This document shows positions 34,673 to 42,705 of a stretch of DNA of 64,000 bases, in pieces. The stretch is from positions 124,001 through 188,000 of the forward strand of contig NZ_RPFW01000001.1 of NCBI RefSeq assembly GCF_007827045.1, given 5' to 3'. The position numbers were made by a program, and so were the translations under genes. Every line of letters starts with the position of its first letter. Positions within the stretch are counted from its first letter, which is position 1. This DNA comes from Trebonia kvetii (lineage in GTDB: Bacteria; Actinomycetota; Actinomycetes; Streptosporangiales; Streptosporangiaceae). Below the pieces are notes generated by a model. That model had not been told where the DNA came from and did no database searches. It was given only the letters and a program-made list of their open reading frames with translations.

Positions 34673-37174
34673 TCAGGAGTCCTTCCGCCGCTGCCACGCC
34701 GCCCGGCGCTCGGCCGCCCACCGCGCGGCGGACGACGCGGCGGCCTGCGGCACCGGTTCGCTCAGCCACGGCTCGACGGTCGCGCGCATGCCGGCGACGA
34801 AGCGGTCACCGAGCGGTGTCAGCGCGCCGGAACCGGCCAGCGTCTCGATCGCCTCGGCGGTCATCATCCGCCAGCGGGCGAAGCGTTCGGCGGCCTCGGC
34901 GGCCGCGGCAGGCTCCTGGCCCGCCGCGTCGCGCCTGACTCGCCAGAAGTCGGTCACCCCGATGTGCGCGTAGGTGCCCTGGAGCAGCGCGCCGACGGGC
35001 CTGGGGTCATCCCGCCACGGCGCGAAGAACACCCGCTGGTCCGTGCGGTCGCACAGGTCGAACATGTCGGTCAGCGCGCCGAGCTTGACGTGCTGGAACT
35101 CGTGGATGAGCAGCAGCGCCAGGTCGGCGCCGGTGGCGGGCAACGCGGCGGCGACCGCGCCGAACGCCTGCCTGGCCGCGGCGCTGATCTCCCTGCCAGG
35201 CGCGTCGTTCGCCAGCGGCATCACGGTACTCAGCCCGGCCGCGAGGCCAGGCGCGTACGTGGGGAAGCTGTCCTCGATGAGCGGCCACGCCTCCGCGAAC
35301 TGCTCCTGCCAGGCGGCGACCGCGGCCGGCGTCAGCCGCGGCGCGGCGGGCCACTGGTGGCAATCCCTGTTGAGGTCGGTGTCCTCGAGGCGGACCGTGA
35401 ACTCCCCTGACCGCAGTACGCGGACCGGCTGCCAGTCGGGTTCCGTCTCGCTGGCCGGGTCCTGCACGCCCGCCTCGACCCGCCACTTGCCTGACGTCGC
35501 CCGTGCCTCGAACTGCCCGGGCCCGGTCACCGCGATCGTGACCGTCCGCGCGTCGCCCGCGCGGAGCCGTCCGAGCGTGGGGAGGTGCGCGTACCCGTCG
35601 CTGACCGGCACCTCCGCTTCGGCCAGCGTGCCTGACCTGATGGCCGCCGCCGCCGCCACCGACGCCAGGTGCCCGGCCCGGGTGGCGGTGCTTCTGGTGG
35701 CGGTGCCGACGGCGGTCCGGCCGGCGTTCCGCAGGCAGCCCTCGGCCCAGGCCCGCACGTACGGGTGGGCGAGCACCTCGTCGACCGCGCCAGGGGCGGC
35801 GTGGTCGAGGCGGGTAAGCAGGTCCCAGCCGCCGTCGAAGACCGGGTCGCCGTCCAGGGGCGCCCGCTCGTGGAGCAGGCGCAGCACTGCGCGGCGCACG
35901 CTGCGCTGCGCGGCGCTGAGGTAGGAGATCGACTCGGCATCGCCGAAACCGGCGGCCAGGGCGTCGAAATGGGCCTGCGGCATCGAGTGTGACGGCCGCT
36001 GCGCGGCAACCGTGGCACCCGCCTGCGGGAGGAGCCGCGCGCGCACGTGAGTGATGATCTTCTCCAGGTCAGTGCAGTACACCGAGGGATTGGCGAAGCC
36101 GCTGCCCGTCAGGTAGCGGTGGGCATACAGGCCGCCGCCGCAGGTGTCCACCACCGGGCACGTGCGGCAGACCGGGCTCAGGCCGGCGATGCCCTGCTGC
36201 CGCGCCCTGATCGCCGGGTGCGCGGCGGCGGCGTTGAGCGAGTGACTGAAGACGTCGAGTCCGGTCACGGGCGCGCCATCGTAGGCGACCTTGATCGAGT
36301 CCGCCTGCTCGATCGTCCCGTCGGTCTCGATGACGGCGACGTCGCTCGGCGCGAGCCCCAGCGACTCGGTGCCGGAGGCGCCGCCGAGTGTGGTCTCGAT
36401 GATGGACTCGAACATGCGCACCGGAACCCGGCGGCCGTCCTTCGTCCATTCGGCGAAAACGGGTGCCAGCCAGTCCGCGTACGGTGTGGCACCCGGCTCG
36501 CCGGCCAGCCGGGCCGGCAGCCGCCCGTCGGGCAGCGGTCCCCGCTTGCCCGGCGGCGGGGTTTCCCAGGTGCCGTGCGGCAGCAGGAAATCGAGATTCG
36601 GCGGGTCGAGTTCGGCAAGCGCCCGGTACACCGCGACCGGGTCGCTGCGGATGTCGATCGTCGCGAGCAGGCCGGCGAACAGGGGCCGGTACCGCTCCTG
36701 GCGCAGCAGGGCGACGGCGCGCAGCACCTGATCGTAGCTGCTGCGCCCGTTGAGATAGCGGCGGTGCAGGTCATTGGCCGCCCGGTCGCCGTCGAGGGAA
36801 ATGCCTACCAGAATTCCCTCGGCGAGGAACATCTCGCAGAACGCGGTGTCAAGCCGCACCCCGTTCGTGTGGATCCGCAGGTCAAGTTCACACACAGGCT
36901 CGATCGCCCGGCGCAGGACCCGGGCGATCGCTCCAAGCCGAGACACGCCAGCCAGCAGCGGCTCCCCGCCGTGCAGGATGACGCGTACCATCGACAGCCG
37001 GTGCTCGCTGGCGTGCTCCGCGATGCGCTCCGCCGCCTGCCGGGCCGTCTCCGGCGATATCACCGTGGGACGGCCGCGCCAGCTCTGGTCGGCGTGCTCA
37101 TAGACGTAGCAATGATCGCAGGCGAGATCGCACCGGCTGTGGATCTTGAGGACGAACTGCCGGAACGGCAGCAC
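34673..37174 (-). CDS. fxsB: FxsB: cyclophane-forming radical SAM/SPASM maturase fused to an HExxH domain
   Basis: 833 aa from GTG 37174 (MLPFRQFVLKIHSR); TTG/GTG starts up to 37255 overlap fxsA and are less likely. The radical SAM cluster is C15-x3-C19-x2-C22 (SRCDLACDHCYVYEHAD). The SPASM-like Cys set lies in SPVCRTCPVVDTCGGGLYAH and PSVYC (about 330-370). The C-terminal half (about 400-833) carries LLIHEFQHVKLGAL with His691, Glu692 and His695, the signature of the 2-oxoglutarate-dependent HExxH peptide beta-hydroxylase-type domain found fused to some FxsB proteins. The product should cross-link the FxS motif of FxsA and perhaps hydroxylate it; the exact bonds are not deducible here. It lies 22 nt after fxsA. 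Confidence 0.92.
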   Translation of the reverse strand: MLPFRQFVLKIHSRCDLACDHCYVYEHADQSWRGRPTVISPETARQAAERIAEHASEHRLSMVRVILHGGEPLLAGVSRLGAIARVLRRAIEPVCELDLRIHTNGVRLDTAFCEMFLAEGILVGISLDGDRAANDLHRRYLNGRSSYDQVLRAVALLRQERYRPLFAGLLATIDIRSDPVAVYRALAELDPPNLDFLLPHGTWETPPPGKRGPLPDGRLPARLAGEPGATPYADWLAPVFAEWTKDGRRVPVRMFESIIETTLGGASGTESLGLAPSDVAVIETDGTIEQADSIKVAYDGAPVTGLDVFSHSLNAAAAHPAIRARQQGIAGLSPVCRTCPVVDTCGGGLYAHRYLTGSGFANPSVYCTDLEKIITHVRARLLPQAGATVAAQRPSHSMPQAHFDALAAGFGDAESISYLSAAQRSVRRAVLRLLHERAPLDGDPVFDGGWDLLTRLDHAAPGAVDEVLAHPYVRAWAEGCLRNAGRTAVGTATRSTATRAGHLASVAAAAAIRSGTLAEAEVPVSDGYAHLPTLGRLRAGDARTVTIAVTGPGQFEARATSGKWRVEAGVQDPASETEPDWQPVRVLRSGEFTVRLEDTDLNRDCHQWPAAPRLTPAAVAAWQEQFAEAWPLIEDSFPTYAPGLAAGLSTVMPLANDAPGREISAAARQAFGAVAAALPATGADLALLLIHEFQHVKLGALTDMFDLCDRTDQRVFFAPWRDDPRPVGALLQGTYAHIGVTDFWRVRRDAAGQEPAAAAEAAERFARWRMMTAEAIETLAGSGALTPLGDRFVAGMRATVEPWLSEPVPQAAASSAARWAAERRAAWQRRKDS

Positions 37175-37196
37175 GTCCCCGAAAACGGCCAAGGTC

Positions 37197-37373
37197 TCAG
37201 ATGGATGAATTGAAGGCGGAGACCGACGTTCCCGGTTCACCTTCAACGAGGCCAATACGCCGCATTATGTGCGCGTATTCGACGTCATCGATGCTCACTT
37301 CAGCGTCAAGCGGCAGATCATGAATGTCGGACATGTCCGAGGTGAAGACTGCGTCCGCGTACGTAGTAGGCAT
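37197..37373 (-). CDS. fxsA: FxsA: FxSxx-COOH precursor peptide
   Basis: 58 aa from ATG 37373 with ribosome site AGGGAG about 10 nt upstream. The N-terminal leader is hydrophilic and acidic (MPTTYADAVFTSDMSDIHDL then PLDAEVSIDDVEYAHIMRRI). The core is near the end: GEPGTSVSAFNSSI-stop. The last five residues F-N-S-S-I fit F-x-S-x-x-COOH exactly, the hallmark substrate of FxsB. Leaders of this kind with a conserved helical middle segment are typical of rSAM RiPP precursors. No transporter or protease gene is visible beside it. The peptide is too short for routine calling and was found by reading the minus strand between fxsB and dapF. Confidence 0.9.
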   Translation of the reverse strand: MPTTYADAVFTSDMSDIHDLPLDAEVSIDDVEYAHIMRRIGLVEGEPGTSVSAFNSSI

Positions 37374-37686
37374 ATATTTTCGGCTCCCTAGGCCGGGCGG
37401 TACCGACGACGATCAAGCCCGTCGGCACGATCGCTGCTGTGTGAAAACTACGAGGTACTTCAGCCCTGCGTTTCTGCGGATGAGCTTACCGCTCTAGCGA
37501 CCGCGAGCAACTTCTCTGAGGACAGAATTGCTGCTGGTCAGGATGGGCACTCGTGATGCTATGCCGCCATAGGCGAAGATCACTTTCCGCTGCCCAGAGC
37601 GGCATTCGCGGCAACTGCGGCTAGGTCGGCTGGAGCGAAGCGCGACTTATTTACTACTATGCGTCACTTGCCGCCGATTGCCTTCG
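37374..37686. other. Upstream region of the Fxs operon
   Basis: 313 nt without a gene, between the dapF-like stop and the fxsA start, so it must hold the fxs promoter. It is clearly more AT-rich than the flanks (for instance 37440-37580). A weak minus-strand candidate is TTGCTC, 16 nt, TAAGCT around 37490-37515. No clear operator palindrome seen. Confidence 0.35.
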
Positions 37687-38628
37687 CTAAGGATGCGACG
37701 TCGTGATGCCGTGCGAGGTGAGAAAGGCGACGTTTCGTTCGTCGAGGGTGGCATATGCGGCGTTCTCGTCGGCGGCCCATTCCACCGGTCCGGCCTGGCT
37801 CCCGTCGGGGTCCACCTCGGCCCGGTAGACGACCGTGGCGTTGCCCTCGAGCACCGGATGCCAGGCACCGTCGCGGACGTGAATGGTCGCGGCGGCGACG
37901 CCGCCCGCGTTGCGGACCACAACGCGCCGCTCGGGGTCAAGCCCCGACACGCGGGACCAGGCGGCGCGCGATGCCACCACACCGGAGCCGCAGGACGGGG
38001 TCAGGCCCGCGCCGCGTTCGAAGGTGCGGACGAAGACCTCAGGCACGTCGCCGCCGTCGCGGCCGTCTGCGCTGTCGAGCGGCAGCAGGAAGGAGACGTT
38101 GGCGCCCTCGTCGAACGCCTCGTCGGCGCGCTTGCCGAGCTCGATCAGGTCCGGCTCGCGGTACTCGCCGACCACGGCGATGACATGCGGGTTGGGCACC
38201 GCGACCGCGGTGAATCCCGCGAACGGCTCGGGGAGCGCCGCGTTGTCGAAGCGCAGCGGCGGCAGCTCGAGCAGCACCTGGCGGACGCCTTCGGGCGTCG
38301 ACGCCGCGCGGTGCACCGTGTAGTCCCGGCCGCCGCTGCTGACCACCTCGGTGTCAGTGCCGCGCAGGTCGAGGATGAGCCGGCCGAGACCGCGCATCCC
38401 GTTGCCGCAGAACTCGGCGGATGAGCCGTCGGGGTTGAAGAACCACGCCCGCGCGTGCTGGCCGCTCACGTCGTAGAGGTAGATCCCGTCGCTGCCGCCC
38501 GTCCATGACGAGCGGTCGCAGACCCGGCGGACGAACTCGCGCAGCACCGCGTCGGACGCCCACTCGTCAGGCGTCGCCTGCAGGGCGAAGATCTCGTTGA
38601 GCGACCCGTGGGTCTTCACCAGCATCAT
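37687..38628 (-). CDS. Diaminopimelate epimerase-like protein
   Basis: 313 aa from ATG 38628 (or the next ATG). DapF-fold features: substrate-binding/first Cys in NPDGSSAEFCGNGMRGLGR, and VFVRTFERGAG followed by the second Cys in LTPSCGSGVVAS. Both active-site cysteines are therefore present. It differs from housekeeping DapF in details: HGSLNEIFAL in place of the usual HGxxNDF(V), and SCGSG in place of ACGTG. It could be the meso-DAP enzyme or a paralogous epimerase. It lies upstream of, and on the same strand as, the Fxs operon, separated by a 313-nt gap; a link is not shown. Confidence 0.75.
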   Translation of the reverse strand: MMLVKTHGSLNEIFALQATPDEWASDAVLREFVRRVCDRSSWTGGSDGIYLYDVSGQHARAWFFNPDGSSAEFCGNGMRGLGRLILDLRGTDTEVVSSGGRDYTVHRAASTPEGVRQVLLELPPLRFDNAALPEPFAGFTAVAVPNPHVIAVVGEYREPDLIELGKRADEAFDEGANVSFLLPLDSADGRDGGDVPEVFVRTFERGAGLTPSCGSGVVASRAAWSRVSGLDPERRVVVRNAGGVAAATIHVRDGAWHPVLEGNATVVYRAEVDPDGSQAGPVEWAADENAAYATLDERNVAFLTSHGITTSHP

Positions 38629-38712
38629 CGCATACGAGCCTACCGCTCAGCCGCCGGGCAGGCGGAAGGCGAAGGCAGGTATGGCCTGGGATTTTGGGGG
38701 TTACGCCCTGGC

Positions 38713-39210
38713 TCACATGCCGAAGGCGGGATACGTGGAGAAGCGGGCGCCAGCCGCGTAGTTGCGCACCGCGACCCTGGCCCGGTCGATCATGTTCGCC
38801 GGGAGGTCGGTCAGCGGGTACCAGCCGAAGTCGCTGTAGCTGCGCGGCCCCCGGACCGGCGGTACCGGACAGGCCTCGCCCGCCCAGCCATCCACGGTGA
38901 GGAAGAATGCCATCCGTCCCGCGCCCGACACGTCGTGCATGACGTGGGCCAGTGACACCCTCGCGGGGTCGAGCGCGATTCCCGCCTGAGCGGTCGCCAC
39001 CCGGACCGCCGCCTCCACGAGCGTCTCGCGTTCCGCGAGGCGGCCGGACGGCGGTTCGTACGCACCGTCGCCGTATCCCGTGTTGGCGCGTCTGCCGAGC
39101 AGCAGGTCACCATCGTTCACCAGCAGCAGGTGAACGTCGACGATGAGCTGAAAGTGTCGAGAATGCCTGGCCGCCTCGGCGGCCAGTGGCTGCATCAGGG
39201 TTCTGGTCAT
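38713..39210 (-). CDS. NUDIX-fold protein with a degenerate NUDIX box
   Basis: 165 aa from ATG 39210 (MTRTLMQPLAAEAARHSRHF); a longer open frame upstream covers the DnaA-box-like region and is unlikely. The fold is visible: FQLIVDVHLLLVNDGDLLLG, GAYEPPSGRLAERETLVEAA, then VRVATAQAGI. The NUDIX box GX5EX7REUXEEXGU is partly lost: the RExxEExG core reads RVATAQAG, without the metal-binding Glu pair. It may bind rather than hydrolyse nucleotides. FFLTVDGWAG and FGWYPLTDLP complete the domain. Neighbours give no clear pathway. Confidence 0.72.
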   Translation of the reverse strand: MTRTLMQPLAAEAARHSRHFQLIVDVHLLLVNDGDLLLGRRANTGYGDGAYEPPSGRLAERETLVEAAVRVATAQAGIALDPARVSLAHVMHDVSGAGRMAFFLTVDGWAGEACPVPPVRGPRSYSDFGWYPLTDLPANMIDRARVAVRNYAAGARFSTYPAFGM

Positions 39211-39319
39211 GACTGAGATGTCCTGCCCGGCTTGCCATCGTGTTTCCCCGGTCCCCGCGGTGCGGTCCGCCGTTGCCGGCCGACCGCTCCCCGGGACAGG
39301 TAACGTACTCCACGCTCGC

Positions 39320-39461
39320 TGTGGATCACCATGTGTGTAACCGGGCCTCTGCTGTGGAATACCACGTGGTTGGACGTCTCCCGCTGTGGACATCCGATGC
39401 CACTCAGCCCGCGCATGCTTGGGGTCCGCGCTGTGGACAAGTCAGTGACGGCTGTGGATAT
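39320..39461 (-). promoter_or_regulatory. Cluster of five DnaA-box-like sites
   Basis: Five same-orientation copies of GCTGTGGA begin with TGTGGATCA (39320), TGTGGAATA (39353), TGTGGACAT (39385), TGTGGACAA (39432) and TGTGGATAT (39453). On the minus strand the fourth is TTGTCCACA, the preferred Streptomyces DnaA box; the third and fifth are one base from TTGTCCACA or TTATCCACA. The spacings (33, 32, 47, 21 nt) are near half or whole helical turns. The 316-nt gap 39211-39526 holds no gene. No dnaA/dnaN and no AT-rich unwinding element are present, so it is not a standard oriC. Confidence 0.5.
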
Positions 39462-39526
39462 GACTGTGCGGAAAAACTTGCTCCGTCTTGCCGTCGGGAC
39501 CCCTCGGGACGCCTGGCTCAGCGCTG

Positions 39527-40219
39527 TCAGGGCTGGCTTTCCGCTCTTTCGCGGATCTTCTTGGTGTCCTCGTGGATACGGAAGATGACCATGAACGCCT
39601 CGAGCACCACCCGGTACACGCCGAGCGTGAGCAAGATGAAGATGGGCTCGACGATGATCAGCACGGCGATGCCGCCGCCGACGCCGCCCTGCCGGAAGCC
39701 GATGATGAGGAAGAACAGGCCGAGCAGCAGGGTCCAGATGGTCAGCAGGACGTAGAGGACCTTGATGATCTTCGGCGTGACGAACGAGTCGAAGCTGAAG
39801 TCGAACAGCGACCCGATGAAGCCCTTCTCGCCGCGCGGGCGTGCCGCCGCGGGCGTCACTCCGGCGATGCCCTGCCACTGCGGTACGCCGGCACCGGCGG
39901 CGGGGGCGTAGCCGGGCGCCTGGTAGCCCTGGTACTCCTGGCCTGGCGCCTGGGCACCAGGGTTCAGGGTCGTGAAGGTCTGATCCTGCTGACCGTAGCC
40001 GTGGTCCTGCGCTGCGTACGTCTGGTCTTGGGGAGCGTAGCCCTGCTCCTGGGGGGAGAAGGACGGCGGGGGCGGCGGGTATCCCTGGCCTGGCTGCTGG
40101 CCGCCGGCGTTCCCCGACGGCGGGGTGTAAGTGGGCTGCTGCCAGGCGGGGCGTCCCTGGGTCAGCGCCTGATCCTGGCCACTGGGCTGGAAGGAAGGTT
40201 CTGGCGGCTGTCCGGCCAT
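39527..40219 (-). CDS. DUF4282 membrane protein with a Pro/Gln/Tyr-rich N-terminus
   Basis: About 230 aa from ATG 40219 with GGAGTG upstream. Residues about 1-125 are low-complexity Gln/Pro/Gly/Tyr (GYAPQDQTYAAQDHGYGQQD) and probably disordered. The C-terminal part is a DUF4282-like domain: FDFSFDSFVTPKIIKVLYVL opens it, two membrane helices follow (VLYVLLTIWTLLLGLFFLIIG and VLIIVEPIFILLTLGVYRVV), and it ends VFRIHEDTKKIRERAESQP. Function unknown; such proteins are common in actinobacteria. Divergent from the BNR-repeat gene. Confidence 0.82.
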   Translation of the reverse strand: MAGQPPEPSFQPSGQDQALTQGRPAWQQPTYTPPSGNAGGQQPGQGYPPPPPSFSPQEQGYAPQDQTYAAQDHGYGQQDQTFTTLNPGAQAPGQEYQGYQAPGYAPAAGAGVPQWQGIAGVTPAAARPRGEKGFIGSLFDFSFDSFVTPKIIKVLYVLLTIWTLLLGLFFLIIGFRQGGVGGGIAVLIIVEPIFILLTLGVYRVVLEAFMVIFRIHEDTKKIRERAESQP

Positions 40220-40425
40220 CGTGCACTCCATGGGGGTGGGCCGTCTCGGATCGGGCCCTCGACAGGCGGCGCGCGACCACACGCGCCGTAATCAGTTCAC
40301 GTTATCCTGCCAGACATCGATAGGCGCGATGAGTTCCGCCAATGCAAACAGTCATACGAGGATCGGGGCATATCCAGCCCAGGAGGGTCTTAGCTGCGCA
40401 GGGTCACGAAAGGAAGGCGGTCGTC

Positions 40426-41535
40426 ATGACACAGGTACGAGTACTGGCCGGGACGCGCAAGGGCGCGTTCGTGCTGACCTCGGACGAACGGCGGGCGAAG
40501 TGGTCGGTCACCGGCCCGCACTTCGGCGGGTGGGAGATCTACCACCTGAAAGGCTCGCCCGCCGACCCGAACCGGATCTACGCCTCGCAGAACACCGGCT
40601 GGTTCGGGCAGCTCATCCAGCGCTCCGACGACGGCGGGCTCAGCTGGAACCCGGTGGGCAACGACTTCAGCTACGCGGGCGGCGACCCGGGCACGCACCT
40701 GTGGTACGACGGCACGGCCAAGCCGTGGGAGTTCAAGCGGATCTGGCACCTGGAGCCGTCGAAGACCGACCCGGACACCGTGTACGCGGGGGCGGAGGAC
40801 GCGGCCCTGTTCAAGTCCACCGATGGCGGCGTGTCGTGGACCGAGCTCACCGGGCTGCGCCAGCACCCGACGGGACCTTCGTGGCAGCCGGGCGCGGGCG
40901 GCCTGTGCCCGCACACGATCATCTTGCAGGAGCCGCGGATCTACGTGGGCATCTCGGCGGCGGGCACCCTCCGTTCCGACGACGGTGGCGAGACGTGGCG
41001 GGTCATCAACAAGGGCCTGCTCTCCGACGGCATCCCGGATCCCGACGCGGAGGCGGGGCACTGCGTGCACCACGTGGAGGCGCACCCCGCCAAGCCGGAC
41101 ACGCTGTTCATGCAGAAGCACTGGGACGTGATGCGGTCCGACGACGCCGGCGAGAACTGGTACGAGATCAGCGGCAACCTGCCGAGCGACTTCGGGTTCC
41201 CGATCGCGGTGCATCCGCACGAGGAGGAGACGCTGTACGTGGTGCCCATCACCAGCGACAGCCTGCACTATCCGCCGGAGGGCAAGCTGCGGGTGTGGCG
41301 GTCGCGCGTCGGCGGCAATGAGTGGGAGGAACTGTCGGCGGGACTGCCGGAGAAGGACTGCTACGTCAACGTGTACCGCGACGCCATGTCGATGGACACG
41401 CTTGACGACGCGGGGATCTACTTCGGCACCACGGGCGGCCAGGTGTACGTCTCACCCGACTCCGGCGACAACTGGGCGCCGATCGTCCGCGACCTGCCCG
41501 CCGTGCTCTCGGTCGAGGTGCAGGTATTGCCGTGA
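40426..41535 (+). CDS. BNR/VPS10-like beta-propeller protein
   Basis: 369 aa from ATG 40426 (ribosome site AAAGGAAGG). At least five Asp-box/BNR repeats of the S-x-D-x-G-x-x-W type are visible: [40 protein letters not shown] and SPDSGDNWA, so a sialidase-like propeller fold. No sialidase catalytic residues or signal peptide are recognisable, so glycosidase activity should not be assumed. The stop overlaps the next start (GTGA), coupling it to the MoaD-like protein; this pairing is probably functional. Cytosolic by lack of a signal. Confidence 0.85.
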   Translation: MTQVRVLAGTRKGAFVLTSDERRAKWSVTGPHFGGWEIYHLKGSPADPNRIYASQNTGWFGQLIQRSDDGGLSWNPVGNDFSYAGGDPGTHLWYDGTAKPWEFKRIWHLEPSKTDPDTVYAGAEDAALFKSTDGGVSWTELTGLRQHPTGPSWQPGAGGLCPHTIILQEPRIYVGISAAGTLRSDDGGETWRVINKGLLSDGIPDPDAEAGHCVHHVEAHPAKPDTLFMQKHWDVMRSDDAGENWYEISGNLPSDFGFPIAVHPHEEETLYVVPITSDSLHYPPEGKLRVWRSRVGGNEWEELSAGLPEKDCYVNVYRDAMSMDTLDDAGIYFGTTGGQVYVSPDSGDNWAPIVRDLPAVLSVEVQVLP

Positions 41536-41849
41536 CCGAGATACGGGTCGTGCTCCCCGCTCACCTGCGGACCCTGGCCGGCGTGCACGGCGAGGTGCTG
41601 CTGTCGGTGGCAGGCACCGAACTGACCCAGCGGTGCGTGCTGGACGCGCTCGAGGCGGCGTACCCGGTGCTCGGCGGGACGATCAGGGACCGCAAGACCG
41701 GCAAGCGGCGCGCGTTCGTCCGGTTCTACGCGTGCGAGGAGGACCTGTCGAACGAGGCGCCCGACGCGCCGCTGCCCGCGGTGATCGCGGACGCCATCAC
41801 CGCGGGGCGCGAACCGTTCATGGTTGTCGGCGCGATGGCCGGCGGATAG
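41532..41849 (+). CDS. MoaD/ThiS-like ubiquitin-fold protein with C-terminal Gly-Gly
   Basis: 105 aa from GTG 41532, overlapping the BNR gene stop by 4 nt. The beta-grasp pattern [20 protein letters not shown] ... [18 protein letters not shown] is that of MoaD/ThiS, and the chain ends AMAGG, the Gly-Gly used for adenylation and thiocarboxylate or isopeptide formation. Usual MoaD is about 80 aa; here a longer C-terminal strand region is present. No moeB/thiF-like activating enzyme or moaE is adjacent. Role inferred: sulfur carrier or protein modifier whose target may be the propeller partner. Confidence 0.8.
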   Translation: MTEIRVVLPAHLRTLAGVHGEVLLSVAGTELTQRCVLDALEAAYPVLGGTIRDRKTGKRRAFVRFYACEEDLSNEAPDAPLPAVIADAITAGREPFMVVGAMAGG

Positions 41850-41874
41850 TGCGTTATAACCCGATAATGGGCAC

Positions 41875-42705
41875 GTGACATCTGGGCGGACATTCCTCAT
41901 CACCGGTGGCAACACCGGCATTGGCCAGGCCACGGCGATCGCGCTCGGGCGCGACGGCGGGCGGGTGTTCATCGCGTGCCGCTCGGCCGCCGCGGGTGCG
42001 GCGGCGGTCGAACGGATCAAGGCGGAGTCCGGCTCGGCCGAGGTGTGGCTGCTCCCGCTCGACCTGGCGTCGCTCGACTCGGTGCGCGCCTGCGCGGCGG
42101 CGTTCCTCGACTCCGGCGAGCCGCTGCACGTGCTTGTCAACAACGCCGGGGTCGGCGGGGTGCGCGGCCTCACCGCGGACGGGTTCGAGCTGCATTTCGG
42201 CGTGAACCACCTCGGCCACTTCGCGCTCACCCAGCTGCTGCTCCCCCGGCTGTCGTCGAGCGGCCCCGACGCGCGGATCGTCAACGTGTCGAGCGAGGTG
42301 CACTACTCGGCGCCCGGCATCGACTTCACCGCCGTGCGACGGCGCACTGCCTCGTTCACCGGCATGCGCGAATACGCGGTCTCCAAGCTGTGCAACGTGC
42401 TGTTCACCCAGGAGCTCGCGCGCCGTCACAGCGACGTCAATGCCTACGCGCTGCACCCCGGCGTGGTCGCCTCCGACATCTGGCGGCGCGTGCCGCGGCT
42501 GGCCCGCCCGCTCATCACCAGGCGGATGCTCACCGTCGAGCAGGGCGCGGTCACGTCGGTCTACTGTGCCACCGCGCCGGAGGTCGCGCAGGACAACGGG
42601 CTGTACTACGACAAGAGCGCGGCACGCCAGGCGAGCAACGTGGCCACCCCCGAGCTCGCCGGGCTGCTGTGGAAGCACAGCGCCGACTGGACCGGCGCTT
42701 GCTGA
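41875..42705 (+). CDS. Short-chain dehydrogenase (retinol dehydrogenase-like)
   Basis: 276 aa from GTG 41875. SDR motifs: ITGGNTGIGQAT cofactor site (residues 9-20), LVNNAGVGG, VNVSSEVHYS (Ser) and YAVSKLCNV (Tyr-Lys). The length and the HPGVV region match the retinol dehydrogenase/WWOX-like subgroup, which acts on hydrophobic alcohols or ketones; the substrate is not known. It begins 25 nt after the MoaD-like gene and ends inside the base of a modular repeat hairpin. Confidence 0.88.
   Translation: MTSGRTFLITGGNTGIGQATAIALGRDGGRVFIACRSAAAGAAAVERIKAESGSAEVWLLPLDLASLDSVRACAAAFLDSGEPLHVLVNNAGVGGVRGLTADGFELHFGVNHLGHFALTQLLLPRLSSSGPDARIVNVSSEVHYSAPGIDFTAVRRRTASFTGMREYAVSKLCNVLFTQELARRHSDVNAYALHPGVVASDIWRRVPRLARPLITRRMLTVEQGAVTSVYCATAPEVAQDNGLYYDKSAARQASNVATPELAGLLWKHSADWTGAC

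Noticed and set aside
37197..37255. Longer FxsB start overlapping fxsA
   Set aside because: Starts at 37255 (TTG) or 37240 (GTG) would overlap the precursor gene; the maturase fold begins naturally at LPFRQFVLK just after GTG 37174.
39211..39526. Chromosome origin (oriC)
   Set aside because: DnaA-box-like sites are present, but there is no dnaA, dnaN, gyrB or rpmH nearby and no AT-rich unwinding region; kept as a regulatory/titration candidate.
40426..41535. Sialidase annotation for the BNR protein
   Set aside because: Only Asp-box repeats are seen; the Arg triad and Tyr/Glu catalytic residues of sialidases and a signal peptide were not recognised.
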